This document shows positions 22,347 to 35,089 of a stretch of 64,000 nt of DNA, piece after piece (position 1 is the stretch's first letter; the number at the start of each line of letters is the position of its first letter). Under the pieces are notes generated by a model. The model saw only the letters and a list, made by a program, of their open reading frames with translations, ran no database searches and was not told where the DNA came from. A program made the translations under genes and the position numbers. The stretch comes from Colocasia esculenta (Eukaryota; Streptophyta; Magnoliopsida; Alismatales; Araceae): positions 77,684,152-77,748,151 of the forward strand of contig CM024756.1 in NCBI GenBank assembly GCA_014218235.1. Reading direction: 5' to 3'.

Positions 22347-24672
22347 TGTAAGACCCGCCCCCCTTGGGCCCTTTGGCCCCATCCTTAGGGTCGCGCCAGG
22401 TGGCCTGGCCGCAACGTGGTCGCGCAAGAGCGGTCTGTTGTGACAGCATTGGGTCGTGCTGCACCCGGCTGCCGCGTTCTTGTCGCGACGGGGGTTGTCG
22501 TCGCGTCCTTGTTGCGGCGTCTGTCAGGGTCGCGACTGCTTTTCTGACAGACATGACGGTGTCCTTTCTGTCAGAATGGCTTATCAGGTGTCAGACGTGT
22601 GCAACGTTGACGCGGCCTATCTGGGTGTCACGACTGCTTTTCCGGTGTCTGTGGTTTGACCGCTTTTTTTGGGTCGCACCGGGGGGGACCGTCACGACAT
22701 GGTCGCGACGCCGAGGAGCGTCGCGACACGCTAGTTGTCACGCCGGGTCGGCCCGTCGCGTTCTGGGGGCCACCGGCTTAAAACCCAAGGTCACGCCCCA
22801 TTTCCCCCTCTCTTCCTCTCAGCTCTATTTCTCCCCTCTCCCTCCCTCTCGTGTCCCCTTGCGGATTCTTGGAGGTTTCGGTGTTTTGAGGCGCTCGTGC
22901 TGAAGTGGTGTCGCCCCGCTCGTGCAGGGGACGTGTTCGTGCCATTTGGAGTGAGGAGGAGGCATCCTTTCCTATGAGAAGGCCCCAATGGGTTCGTTCT
23001 TCGCGTGAAGGTAGGGACCCTTGATCCTCTCGCCCTAAGCATGCTCCCTTCCCCCTGCCCCCTCCTCTACATCATGTTTCCTCTGTGATTTGGGGCTTGG
23101 GAGTGTGAGAATTCCATGCTTGAGGTTGAGTAAGGTTTTCCCTGAGTGTATATTTGTATAAATGGCATGTTTGTGGGGCTTTAAGGGTGTTTTAGGCGCT
23201 TTAATGGCTTTCTTGCATGTTGAGCATGCTCCCCTCCCTCTGTGGTTTGCCCATTTCGTGTTTTGGGACGATTTCTTGAAGAAGGGTCTGGAGCTCCCCC
23301 CTACTGAGAACGAGACCCTTTAGAGGCCGCGATCTTGTCGCGGTGGCCTGGCCGACCGCGACAAGATCGCGGTGCTTTTGGGTGCCGTGACCTGGTCACG
23401 ACGGCTCGGGCCGTCGCGACGGATCGCAACAGGGTAGGGTGCGCGACCATGTCGCAACGGCCCGATGTGTCGCGACCTCAGCCGTGAGACGATTTCTGAT
23501 TCTTGTCATTTCCGCTTCTTTTTACTGTACCCTTTGAACATGTGCTATTCCTAGTTCGGTCTACAGTAGCCTTTCGCCCGGTGCTCGGCACTTGAGGGAT
23601 TGTCCCACGTGAGAGGTTGTTACTGTTGCCTGGACCCCCATTCTCGGGAGCCTGTTGAGGGAGTACTCCTCCGGGCCACGAGTGGGCTTGAGTTGGTAGC
23701 CACCAGGCAGAATCTGAAGCTTAGGGTAAACGATGGTTATGACAGTGGGTTATCGCTTGCAGAGCTCTCGTTGTTGGACTAGGATGCCGTGGTCATTTTC
23801 GGAGTTCTTCCCGTGCGCAGTCCAGCTAGTCCTTTTCTCACTGCCTCGGTCTTTGCCTCCCTGGAACTGCTTAGAGAGGCCAGGCGTGGGACCGTAGTCC
23901 GGCCAGTCTACGGCGGTTAATGTTGTGTCCTACCTCGCTCTGACGAGACGTGAGGGTAAGGACCCGGGTCGAGGATAAGACGTTGGTGGACGCACTTGAC
24001 CTTGACTAGTTGTATTGTTTCCGTAGCTAGTGTTCCTTGTCCAGGCGGAGTCCCATCCATCTGTGTTTACTAGCCGTGGGGTGGTCACGACGAGTAGTCG
24101 TATGGACTTCCCGACCGTGTGTACTTTCTGTACCATGCTAGTTGTAGTTCGCTTCCGCACTTTCCGTTGGTAGGTAGAAGATATAAACTGCTATCATTTA
24201 TTTTATTTATTAATTCTTCTGCCTGTCTAGAGCTAGTAGGAGATTGGTATTCCCTACTGAGCTTTTGTTGTGAAGCTCATCCCTCCTTTTCCAGGTGAGA
24301 CTTCTCAGCAGTGGCAGGACGTGCGCCGGGCGGAGGAGAAGGGGCAGTAGGCGTGGTTCCCGTAGCTAGGAGTGGCTCCACTGTTTCAGTGTACGTCACC
24401 CTCGGGGTATGCCCCTATGGGACTTGTTCTTCCCCTGCCTTTTAATTGTACTAGCGTGTGTGCGTTGGGACTGTACTTAGAGCGGTACACAAGCGGTCTC
24501 GCTCTCTTTTCTGTTTCTGCCAGTACGCTTCTAGTTTAGCAGTCGACGTTTACTTCCATTACATATCGTTAGATGCATATTATAGCCCTTCCGGGTCTTC
24601 GGATCCGTGGGTGGCGACCGCGAAAATCGGGTCCTCAGCGTGGGCTGAGGGTCGGGTTCTCGGGTCGTTACA
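22347..24672 (+). repeat. 3' LTR of element E (2326 bp)
   Basis: Starts TGTAAGACCCGCCC and ends GGGTCGTTACA, pairing with 14977-17307. Differences from the first LTR are mainly transitions at CpG, for example GTCGCGAC reading GTCACGAC near 22690. Open frames inside (22364-22903 and others) mirror those in the first LTR and are not genes. Confidence 0.93.
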
Positions 24673-24677
24673 CCTGC
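24673..24677. other. Target-site duplication, right copy (element E)
   Basis: CCTGC directly after the 3' LTR, identical to 14972-14976. Confidence 0.93.
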
Positions 24678-25131
24678 CTGTACGTGAGGGAATCCACAGA
24701 ATTTAGGGACTTATGGAGTTCCCTTGGAACCAACCGATTTACCGAGAGGAATCCCCAGGTTGTAAACCAAGAGGGGCTATCCTAGAACATGTGGGGAGGC
24801 TAGAACAGAGAACAAGAAGGACCCCTTCATGACACAGTACCGTTAGGGATCAAACAGGAAGCAAACAAAATGAAAAACAGTTCAAATAGTCAAAAAACAG
24901 GTTTCTGTGAAGTAAACGGAAAGCATAGGGATGCTCAGTTCACCAAAAAGCAGTTGACGGCATGATCAATGGACATTGACATGGAGTAAATGACTAACTA
25001 GATGGACGTTAAACAGACCTAAACGACGGCAGGAAGTGGACGCTTACCTGGGTAGACGGCGGAATCTCTTGCCGTTTACCTGGATGCAGACTGAGACTGA
25101 GGCAGCAGTACTGGTCCCACCGTGATCACCA
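24678..25131 (-). other. Leader of element C with possible primer-binding site
   Basis: Non-coding sequence between the C LTR and the C gag, continuing on the other side of E at 14734-14971. At 25113-25131 the minus strand reads TGGTGATCACGGTGGGACC, which resembles a decayed Lys-tRNA-type primer-binding site (TGG...GTGGGGCC). That assignment is tentative. Confidence 0.45.
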
Positions 25132-26383
25132 AAGAAGAGTTTTCGACACTCCGTTCACCACGCCCCGGTGACTGTGGGATCCTCGAGAGGCTTCACCGAA
25201 CGCCGCCGCCCCCCTCGTAGCATTGAAAGTGAGCTATTTGACTTTGTGACTTCTCGTTGACCATGTTGACCAAGTAAAAACATGAAATAGCCAAAAGAAT
25301 AGGAGAGTTTGTGATCGCCAGGGCCCTTACCTGTCCCAAGGAGTGTTTATGATCACGCCGGTGACGTGCCTCGCGCAGCGGACAGTGGTGGGACTTCAAC
25401 TTCTCCCTCTTCGGCCGGCCAAAGAAAGAGAGCTCCATGGTCTTGTCCAAGTATTCCTGCCACAAGGGAAAGACTCTATTAGACTCTAAGAAGTGTAGTG
25501 AACATCCAAAACGAAGAGAAAAGACCCAAAAGGAGAGTCCCATACCAGTTACGGGTTTGAGAAGAGGGGTGGCCAAGTGCTATGACCACCCTTCTTCCCT
25601 CCGTTTTTGGTTGGGAAACCCCTTCTAGGTGTGTATGAAGGTGCCTACGTGCCTAGGGTGTGTGAGGGTGTGTAATGACATGCAAAACTAAAGGAGAGAG
25701 AAGGGAAAGGAGAAGGAGGAGGGAGATGATCCTCGTGCTATGGTTGATGGTGCCTAGTGGTCTCCTCCACACTTGATGAAGCCTTCTAGACGTTCAAGAG
25801 TTGAGAGGGAGAGAGGAGGAAGGGTTGGAAATTTTTAGTGGATTTTCTCTCTCTTCTCACCAAGTAACATAGCATGGACGTCAGTCTCTCCCCCTCACTT
25901 AGAAGGCCAAAGGGGGACATAAATAGGCAGTGGGGTCGGAGCTTCAGAGCCTTGGATGCTCAAGTGTGAAGAAAAACACACTTGCACACTTGGCAATCCA
26001 TGTGTTTATGCTCCAACCAATGAGGGGAGGCCAAGTAGGATTTTTACTAGGCATGGGGTGCCAAGGTGGCCCATATACCCGTTGGGAACGGCTATATGCG
26101 TTGCATGGCCGAGAGAATGGTGCTAGTGGGCTGGAATCTCGGTCAGTTTCGCAGACCAGGTAAAGCCAGGTTGACGTCCAACGATGATGCCGCCAACCCC
26201 ATGCAGGTGTCAACATAGGTGGATGCCTACCAGAGTCAGCGTCCAGGGGGATTGCCATCAACATGCAGTCAGTGGCAGTCGATGCTGCCGTCTACATGGG
26301 ATCTGAGGCAAGTCAACAAATGGTCAAATGGGCCTTATTGGGCCATGAAACCATGCGGGGATGGGCCAAATCTCGTGTCTACA
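25132..26383 (-). repeat. 5' LTR of element C (about 1.25 kb)
   Basis: The right edge is well defined: the minus strand begins TGTAGACACGAG at 26383, followed outward by the F LTR sequence. The left edge near 25132 is inferred from the possible primer-binding site and lacks a clean CA. A TATTTAT box lies on the minus strand near 25920-25926. No second copy is in the window because the 3' end of C is lost. Confidence 0.6.
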
Positions 26384-28347
26384 CCTGCTGGCCCAAGCCT
26401 GACACCTTTAGGGGCTCCGACCGAGAACCCTAAAGTGAGGCACTGGAAAAAGGACTAGCTAGGGGCCAGTGTCAACTACTGGTGTCCGTACCACCAACCA
26501 CGAGTGTGCTGCAAACGGCCGCACACCCACAAACACAAGTCATTGTCCCCTGTCGTCTTTCCCCTCAGCCGGACGTACTACTCAAACACAAGAGGAGGGT
26601 GTCCAGGAAGACGACATAAACCTTGACGGTACTTCTGTACCAGGGCAACCCCTAAGCACCCGGTGCTAGGGTAACCGACTAGAGAGGTATTCCAGAATAG
26701 GTGTCGGACCACCAGACTCGGTAAGCACTTAAACCATGATATATAATTCTTTATTATAAACCACGGTATACAAGTGTCGAGCTTAGCTTGTGAATGGTCA
26801 CCATGTGACCTCCAAGCCAACCAACGCCGACACATACACAAACCATAATATACATATTTGTATGTCCTTCTTGTACTACCCACGGTACACGAGTGTAAAG
26901 AATGGCTTTTCATCGGTCACCCTGTGACCCTCAGGCCATCCTCCACACTGCTGTTCATTAACCACAGGTCATCACATGACCACCAAGACAACACATTACA
27001 CTTATACACATTAACCATTAAATACCTATCTTAATATATTAACATGCTTAGCATAAAACATAAGCATACCATTTAATATCGGAACGTAACCTTGCCTGTC
27101 ATTGGTCACCCCGTAACCTCTATGGCAATACACGCCATTTAACACATTACCCTACAATAACCTTTAAAGAACAACCACAAACCCAGGCTAGGTCTACACC
27201 AGACCTTCACTGCCTAACACCCAACATTCCCTTCGGAGACCAAATCGCGTCGAACACAGGCAACACCCCTCAAAATGCGTCGACCTGTCCGATCGCCACA
27301 CAGAACCTTATTGCGCCAGGGCCAAACACCACGACTAGATCGCGTCCCTCCTTCCAGACGCTATTCAAAATTTTGTTGTAATAGGCCTTAGCGACATGAC
27401 GATGTCGCATCGGCCCGACATGATGCCACTAGACCCAAACAGGTCAAACCAACAGTCAACACATAGTCGCATCCGACAACACTGATGCGTCGCCACATAA
27501 AAGCGTCGAGTCAACCAGACGCGACCCCAACGCCGCCTTAACACAATGGACAAAACCCGAAACACGTTGGCTCAGCGCGATGCGTTCACATTAACGCATC
27601 GGCTGTTCTGGCCACGTTTCCACAAAGTCTGTGAGTTCAGCTCACTGGCCGAACACACCTCCTCCCCAAGAGAAACCACACACAGGCTCATGAAACTCCA
27701 TTTGAAAGCAGTAAATACGATTCCCAACCATGGCACACCACCCACATGTTCCAACCCTTAATCCCAAATCCAAACATGTCATTAAATTGTAAACAATGGT
27801 AGGAAGTCTCCCTACCGGCAGAAGATGCCAAAGCATGCCAAAACCTCCTCACCGACGGCACGCCCATGCTCCTAGCATAGTCCTCGTGTGGTTCCCGTGC
27901 CGCACGAGCCTTCACGATGTCGAAATCGCCAGAAATCCACCAGAGAAGCCACAACAGCTCTTCCCCTGTGCCGGACAGAGACTCCTCTCCTCTGTCTGGA
28001 CGAAACAAAGCTTTTATCACTCTGATCGAAATCGCGTCCAGGGCAGAAGCCGCGGTTAAACCTTTTAAATGTGTCCACCCAAACCGACGCCAAACGGAAA
28101 CCCGCGCCACCTGTCACAGAGGCGGTTCACCGAATCGTGTCCAGTATGTACGACGCGTTCAAATTGTGTCGCCTACCTCTGCCGCGATTCCAAACAGTGA
28201 AACAGCAGTGCAAATGGGCTGGTGTAACCTGCCCACATTGCTCACCCTGTGCACAGAAACCACACAAACAACCCATTGACCTTCTCTTGGTCAAGAGCAC
28301 CACACATAGACCCGATAAACCAGGATCTGAACGACCGTATTGGTACA
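26384..28347 (-). repeat. 3' LTR of element F, truncated by element C
   Basis: Aligns with 31472-33332 of the 5' LTR, except that a 16-17 bp segment after CCTGC is missing (the 5' LTR has it at 31477-31493). Its U3 end reads TGGTACA at 28341-28347, versus TGTTACA in the other copy. It has many CpG words of GCGTCG/CGACGC type around 27240-27560. Frames inside, such as 27688-28110, are LTR sequence and recur in the other LTR. Confidence 0.88.
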
Positions 28348-30294
28348 TTACTAACACCTAAAAAGAAATGTCGTCCTCGACATTCAGGATGAAACCACGG
28401 CAAAGCAGACTAACAACTAAAAAGAAACAAAGCCGTAAATAGAACAAGTAGGATACATTCTTTCTCTGCTCTTGTCTTTCAAACCACTTCAATCTGCTCA
28501 TTTCCGTGCTCGTTCTGTTTTTTCTTTCTCTTTAAATTCTTTTCATAACTGCTCTGCTCTCCCTTTTTCTTTATTTCTTTCCATACTTGCTCTGCCCAAT
28601 TGGTATGATCCATTCTTCCTTTATTTTTTGGCCGCAAACAATTCTACCTTGTTGTTGGCGCTTTATTTCCTTTGACTCAGTCTGCTTCCACACTTTCCTG
28701 GTTGTGCTTGCAAATCCTTTTCTGGGTCACTTTACTTCCTCAAATCATTTATTAAACACTGTTGCACTGTAGTGCTTTACCATGTCATAACCACTTTCAA
28801 TTCTCAAATTTTTCGGTGCCATTTCATTTCTATTTTTCTTTGTCTATTGTTATTCTGCCTCATCTGTTTCTCTATTCTATCTGCCATTAAAATCTTCTAT
28901 TTTTTCTTAAACTCTGCAGTGCCATATCTTCTCTACTCATGACTGTCAACTATTCTCTACTTTATCTTTCTTTATTCTCTCTTTATACATTCAACTGCTA
29001 ACTTTTCACGAAACTCACTGTCATTTCTGACTTTCCTGCCTTTTCATGTTGTTCTGCTTCACATTTCTTTAACTCATATTTCTTAAATTTCTCCATCTCT
29101 TGCCCATTTGTCCATCTGTGCCAAAATCTATGAATCTCTGACAAACAAGCAACTTGCGGGTTATGAGCTCCCCACACTTCTGCTGCGCTACTCTAAATAT
29201 GCTGACCACTTGGCACAATCTCTTGTAATTTCTACTTCCAATATTGTTTTGATTTACTTTCCACTTTCACTATGTCTCAAATCCTGCTAGGCTCAATTCT
29301 CATTTCACACATTTCTTTATTTATTCTGCTTCATCAACTGCCACTGGCCTGAAACACTGGAGTTTCCTGATCTGCTTTTCTTTTTATATCACATATATTT
29401 GTGCTTCATCTTTGAATTTTGCACTTGCCTCTTAATTGTTGCACATCTTGCTCACCTCGTACCTTTCTTATCTTTAAACCATCTTCACTAGCTGAGTTTT
29501 CACACTGCCTCTTCATTATTTCCAAAATATTGTCCTCATTGCCTTAACTCTACACTTACTTATCTAAAATAATACTATGCTGGTCATTCTGCACAGATTC
29601 CATATCTCTCTTAACTAACTCTTTTGCACACAAGTGCCACATTTTCTTAAATATTTTTCCTTACTCTACTGATCATCCTTTTCTTTATGTGCTTATCCAT
29701 TCCAATTATCTGCATCATATTTCTCTCTTTTGGTTCTATTCTGCTATACTAGGCCATATTCACTGTTCCTTAACTGATCTGCCCTTTTTCTTTTTACATT
29801 ATCTCAAAAATGTTTCCCTTCTTTTCTTAGATTGCCATTCTCTTTCTTTTTCTGGTCTATATTCTGCCAACTGCCAATAATACGACCGTGGTATATTCCT
29901 TTAAAGCACTTTACTAACTGGCTAGCCTCAATACATCTTTCTGGTTTCATGGCAGTGGATTCCTCAAACAACTTAACTGACCTTTGACACACTGAATTTC
30001 TATCTCCAATATTACTATTTTTCTGCCATGTCTAACATCTGCTAGGTTTACACACAACCTTTTTCCTAATCTTTCACTTTCCACAAATTGCATTTCCTAA
30101 CCACACCCTTTCTTGCTACCACCAATAACTGCCAACCAACATATATAATTCATATAACAAAACCTTACGTGAAAACCATTTTAATCACGTAAAACTGTAG
30201 ACTTACTACCAGTAGTGGACATTATCCATGTATTGGACATTGCACCTTCATGTTTTTCATATTCTAATTCTTTTCATATTCTAATTGTACCATT
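28348..30294 (-). other. Non-coding interior of element F
   Basis: The plus strand is strongly pyrimidine-rich (minus-strand sense purine-rich) and has no reading frame resembling gag or pol. At the 3' LTR side, 28367-28383 contains ATGTCGTCCTCGACA, whose complement TGTCGAGGACGACAT commonly precedes the polypurine tract in gypsy elements; the tract itself is decayed. This supports a gypsy origin. Confidence 0.65.
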
Positions 30295-30306
30295 GCTCTG
30301 ATACCA
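30295..30306 (-). other. Primer-binding site of element F
   Basis: GCTCTGATACCA, the complement of the Met-tRNA site TGGTATCAGAGC, two bases from the LTR at 30309. Confidence 0.92.
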
Positions 30307-30308
30307 AC

Positions 30309-33300
30309 TGTAACAGCCCTGATATTTATACCCAATAAGGGTCCATATCTAGATCTGCCTCCCGTGAACAGATCGAAGTCTCGCAAAGGATATCTCAAAC
30401 ATGTGTCTAGTACGAATATAAAAGACCACAAGTACAGTATATAACACAGGAAAGTATAAGTGTATATAACTGTAACCACAATGTACAATAGTCCACAATT
30501 ATATATTACATGTCCAATTAAAGAGTACAACTACCTGGGGCATACTCTGAGGGAGCACAAGCTCAAATGACTCAATACTCTACTGTTGGTGGTGCAAGTC
30601 TGCACTACTCTTGCGTAAACCACGCCAAGGTCGGCCAACACCTAAAACAAATTGTAAGGGAGTGAGCCTCAACAAGTCATTGGCTCAGTAGGGACCTCCC
30701 ACAAAGAAACCACAACAACACGAAGAAACCTCAACCCCAAAGGGTCTCACTGGCAAGACCGGCAACCGAAGTATAACATGCACACACAAGCATGTTAAAC
30801 AACCACTAATTACAAACACACTGGCTAAACCCGGTCCATGAAAAGTAAATGGAAACACAAGACTAGCTTAACACCACTAGTCCACCTTACAACCAAACCA
30901 CCTCGACAATAAGCCTCACCAGCAAACCACTGCCTAGGCTACAGGTAAATTATCCGCACAAAGCGTCGGGTTTGGAAACGACCAGCCAACATCCACATAC
31001 CAAACCATACTAGAAATACACGGTACAAATACAAATAACACACAACATGTGGAGAGTCACGCCACAAGACCTTCACAGTACGCACGGTCTCACCTCAACA
31101 CCAGCTGAGGTCGGGACTCATGTACCACCATAACACAACACTACCCACGAGGGGTACATGTACCTGCTACCATGAGGTACAACACTAAACCATGGAGCTG
31201 TACCCCCTCCAGGCATGCCACAACAGTTAACGGTTTCACGATTATAACCTTAACCAGCGATTCAAACACAAACCACAACCAGTGGTCAAACACGAGTCGG
31301 TACGAGGAAGACGCCACCACACGAGAACGGACTACTGGTTCATGACGCCAGTATCCAACCTGAACAACAAAGCACAAGAACTACTTCTTAGTCTCGCAGT
31401 CACAGACGAAAGGTGCACTACCGCTCCACAACAACAAGCCAAGAATAGTGGAGACTAACTGACCACCACAACCTGCAGGTCACACACCCCGTAGGCCCAA
31501 GCTTGACACCTTTAGGGGCTTCAGCCGAGAACTCTAAAGTGAGGCACTGGAAACAGGACTAGCTAGGGACCAGTGTCGACTACTGGTGTCTGTACCCCCA
31601 ACCACGACTGCGCTACAAACGGCCACACAGCCACAAACACAAGCCGTTGTCCCATGTCGTCTTTCCCCTCAGCCTAACGTGCTACTCAAACACAAGAGGA
31701 GGGTGTCCCAGAAGACGACACAAACATTGATGGTACTCCCATACCTGGACAAGCCCTAAGCACCCAGTGCTAGGGTAACTGACTAGAGTGGTATTCCGGA
31801 ATAGGCGTCGGACCACCAGACTCAGTAAGCACTTAAACCACGATATACAATTCTTTATTATAAACCACAGTATACAAGTGTCGAGCTTAGCTTGTCAACG
31901 GTCACCATGTGACCTCAAAGCCAACCAATGCCGACACATACACAAACCACGATATACGTACTTGTATGTCCTTCAAGTACAACCCACGGTACACGAGTGT
32001 AAGGAATGACTTATCATCAGTCACCCTGTGACCCTCAGGCCATCCTACACACAACTGTTCATTAACCACAGGTCATCACATGACCACCAAGACCACACAT
32101 TACACTTATACACATTAACCATTAAATACCTATCTTAATATATTAACATGCTTAGCACAACACATAAGCATACCATTTAATATTGGAACGTAACCTTGCC
32201 TGTCATTGGTCACCTCGTGACCTCCATGGCAACACATGCCATTTAACACATTACCCTACAATAACCATTAAAGAACAACCAAAACCCCGAGCTAGGTCTA
32301 CACCAGACCTTCACTGCCCAACACCCAACATTCTCTTCAGAGACCAAATCACAACGAACACAGGCGACGCCTCTGAAAACGCATCGACCTATCTGGACAC
32401 CACACAGATCCTTATCACGCCAGGGCCAAACGCCCCGACCAGATCGCGTCGCTCCTTCTAGACGCTATTCAAAATTCTGTCGAGACAGGCCTTAGCGACG
32501 CGACGAGGTCGCGTCTGCTCGACATGATGCCACTAGACCGAAACCGGTCAAACCAATAGTCAACACATAGTCACATCCGACAACACAGACGCGTCTCCAC
32601 ATAAACGCATCGAGTCAACCAGACGCGACCCAAATGCCACCTTAACACGACGGACAAAACCCGAAACGCTGAGCCATGTTCACATTAATGCGTCGGCTGT
32701 TCTGGTCGCGTTTCCACAAAGTCTGTGAGTTCAGCTCACAGGCCGAACCCACCTCCTCCCCAGGAGAAACCACACATAGGCTGATCAAACTCCAATGCAA
32801 ATCAATAAATACGATTCCAAACCATGGCACACCACCCACACATGTTCCAACCCTTAATCCCATATCCAAACATGCCATTAAACGGTAAACAATGGTAGGA
32901 AGTCTCCCTACCGGCAGCAGATGCCGAAGCACGCCACAATAGCTCCTCCCCTGCGTCGGATAGAGCCTTCTCTGCTCTGTCTGGCCGAAACAAGGGTTTT
33001 ATCACTCTGATCGAAATCGCATCTAGAGCAGAAGCCGCAGTTAAATCTTTTAAACACGTCCACCCAAACTGTCGCCAAATGGAAACCTGCACCATTTGTC
33101 ACAGAGGCGGTTCACTGAATCAAGTCCAGCATGTACGACGCGTTCAAATCGCGTCGCCTACCTCCGCCGCGATTCCAAACAGTGAACCAGTTGTGCAAAT
33201 GGGCTGTCGTAACCGGCCCACACTACTCACCCTGTGCACAGAAACCACACAAACAGCCCATTGACCTTCTCTTGGTCAAGAGCACCACACATAGACCCGA

Positions 33301-33332
33301 TAAACCCAAATCCAAATGACCGTACTGTTACA
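30309..33332 (-). repeat. 5' LTR of element F (3024 bp)
   Basis: The plus strand starts TGTAACAG and ends CTGTTACA, so the termini are 8-bp perfect inverted repeats. The part from 31472 is repeated in the 3' LTR at 26384-28347. No gene inside. Confidence 0.88.
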
Positions 33333-33337
33333 CGTAG

Positions 33338-33483
33338 GTGGCAAGGCCACATCGGAGCGTGAGGATTAGTTGCGGGAGCATTTTCCATACTTGTTTGAGT
33401 GACTGGTATGTTTGCTTGCTTTCGTCCCTCAGGTTTCCCCCTTTAATTTAGAGGATGAATTTTTTTTTGTTGTTGGTTAGATT
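33338..33483 (+). pseudogene. Chromodomain tail and 3' end of chromovirus G
   Basis: Translates as VGGKATSERED, a stop, then LREHFPYLFE and a stop near 33398-33400. It matches the chromodomain end of element E (VGGEATWERED). The rest of the G interior lay to the left and was displaced by F, then lost. No clear polypurine tract precedes the LTR; the 33450-33480 stretch is T-rich. Confidence 0.75.
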
Positions 33484-34482
33484 TGTAACATTCTGTTCCT
33501 TGGTCGGCCACCCTTCTATTGAAGGTGGCGACCTATCGAGATGTCACCTTCTGAAGGCAATGGGATGGCTATCGTGTTCAGGTTGAGAACTTAACGGCTA
33601 CCTCATCGTGTTGACCTTCTGACCTCAGCATGCCCGTTTGTCATTTTGCTTTAGGGACAGTTGGAACACAAGTCGGGGTACATGTCACCTGAAGGCAACA
33701 TGTCAGTCGTGGCATTAATGGTGTCAGGCCTGTGAGGGTGACACATGGCGGGTCCAATCATCAGGTCTGACCGAGACTTTGGGTTGCGACAAGACACATG
33801 TCGCGTTCAGTAGTGAACGCGACCAGTTGGCTATCAGATTCTCAGATCTGAGGCCTATATATGCAAGGCCAGCAGATCTGTTTCCCCCTTCCTTCCTTTC
33901 TTCTTCCTCTCCTCTCCTTTACCTCTCTTCTATCCAAGCTTGGCTATGGAGGCACTCTTGGTGGCTTGGGCATGGCTGCTTCCTCTTCGACGTATGATCT
34001 CTTCTCCGACTTGTAGCAGGGCGTACTGTGATGCCCCAGATTTTCGTATGCAATTTTCCATGAATTCTTTTTGCCTTCTATCGACATCACCATACTCATC
34101 GGTTCAGGATTTTCATCGCTACGGTAAAACCGCACGTATCTCACCATAATATATTTGGTTAACTTCTAATTTTTGAGAAAAAGTATATATGTAAATACCA
34201 AGAAAGTATAAATGCAAGAATTGTGTATATCTATAATAGAAAATCTATGAACATAATTATGAAAGGTTAAGGTTTAAGTAATCATTCACCAATTTCATAG
34301 GGTCTTAGCTTTATTTTATAAGTTCCCAAAACTACTTTCGGATCCTCAGTTGGAGGCCATTTTTGAGAATTACTCTCATATGGGTTGGAATGGGTATTTA
34401 TGCATACAAATGGGCATATAAGTAAATAATTTATAGATAAGGTATAAAGGCTTGTTGGGATGAGGATGAAGGAGATGATAAC

Positions 34483-34605
34483 ATGTGTATGCATGGGGTG
34501 TTGACAAGTGGGAGGCTTAGATAATGAAATGTGTATGCATGGGGTGTTGACAAGTTGGAGGCTTAGATGATGAAATGTGGATGCCTAGGGTGTTGACAAG
34601 TGTGG
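34483..34605 (+). repeat. 46-bp tandem repeat in solo LTR I
   Basis: About 2.7 copies of a unit beginning ATGTGTATGCATGGGGTG, at 34483, 34529 and 34575, with few mismatches between copies. Confidence 0.9.
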
Positions 34606-35089
34606 GGTTGGTGGTCTCTTGGATATACTTGGAGGAGATGGTGACAAGTGTCAACATCTTGACCGTAGGAAGCTTCTGGAAGCCAACAAGGTGGCACCAT
34701 CCTAGGGGTCCTAGAGGCCTATAACTAGAAGGGGATTCTCTCTTCTCCTCCCATCCCGTTCCACCATTCCATGGAAAAGGAGGGGGAGAGAGAAGGGGCG
34801 CCCATGAGATAGAGAAGGGGAGTAGGTGCTTTTCTTCATCATACTAAGGAGAAAGTTCTGCTCATAGGAACCATGCTCTGGAGGCATTCATCGAGACATA
34901 TCATGGTGATCCAATAGAAGAAGCACATTATATTGAAGGCAGGCTTCAGTTTAATTCGTTATTGGTTTGACATGCAAGAGGCATGTGATTAGGACTTTTT
35001 AATGTACAATCATATTTTCTATTTTATTGACTTTCATAAGTTTTGGACATATAAAAGTATATATGGCCTACCGATTATGTTATCGCCTT

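Larger units (their letters stand above)
14977..24672 (+). mobile_element. Element E: complete Ty3/gypsy chromovirus, 9696 bp
   Basis: Both LTRs (14977-17307 and 22347-24672), a primer-binding site, a polypurine tract and a perfect 5-bp target duplication (CCTGC) are present. The interior order is gag, protease, reverse transcriptase, RNase H, integrase, chromodomain, the gypsy order. The C-terminal chromodomain and 2.3-kb LTRs fit the Tekay/Del branch of plant chromoviruses (inferred). Every gene carries stops, frameshifts or lost catalytic residues, and the two LTRs differ at many sites, mostly transitions, so the insertion is not recent. It lies in the leader of element C. Confidence 0.94.
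11749..26383 (-). mobile_element. Element C: Tat-like Ty3/gypsy retrotransposon, truncated and split by element E
   Basis: Minus-strand element. From its 5' end it has an LTR (about 25132-26383), leader (24678-25131, continuing at 14734-14971), gag (14733 to about 12560) and protease (about 12560-11900). It is cut at about 11749 before reverse transcriptase. Element E (14977-24672) is inserted in the leader. The LTR begins TGTAGACACG on the minus strand. The bases outside it, 26384-26388 (CCTGC), are the target site in the 3' LTR of F; the intact F LTR carries the same CCTGC at 31472-31476. The lineage call rests on the gag type, the CHHC knuckle and the G-patch after the protease, and is inferred. 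Confidence 0.75.
26384..33332 (-). mobile_element. Element F: non-coding LTR retrotransposon (LARD-like)
   Basis: Minus-strand element with a 5' LTR of 3.0 kb (30309-33332), primer-binding site (30295-30306), a 1.95-kb interior without any recognisable gag or pol, and a 3' LTR (26384-28347) that lacks its last 1.2 kb because element C inserted in it. Large LTRs around a non-coding interior match the LARD class. The bases after the LTR, 33333-33337 (CGTAG), should be one target duplication. F is inserted in the chromodomain of element G. Confidence 0.85.

Noticed and set aside
26400..28347. F LTR pair beginning at TGACACC (26400 and 31504)
   Set aside because: The primer-binding site at 30295 and the inverted termini TGTAACAG/CTGTTACA show that the LTR is 3.0 kb; the left copy is truncated by element C.
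27688..28361. Frames of 81-140 codons that might be a host gene
   Set aside because: The sequence is the F LTR and recurs with differences at 32800-33320, without a protein motif.
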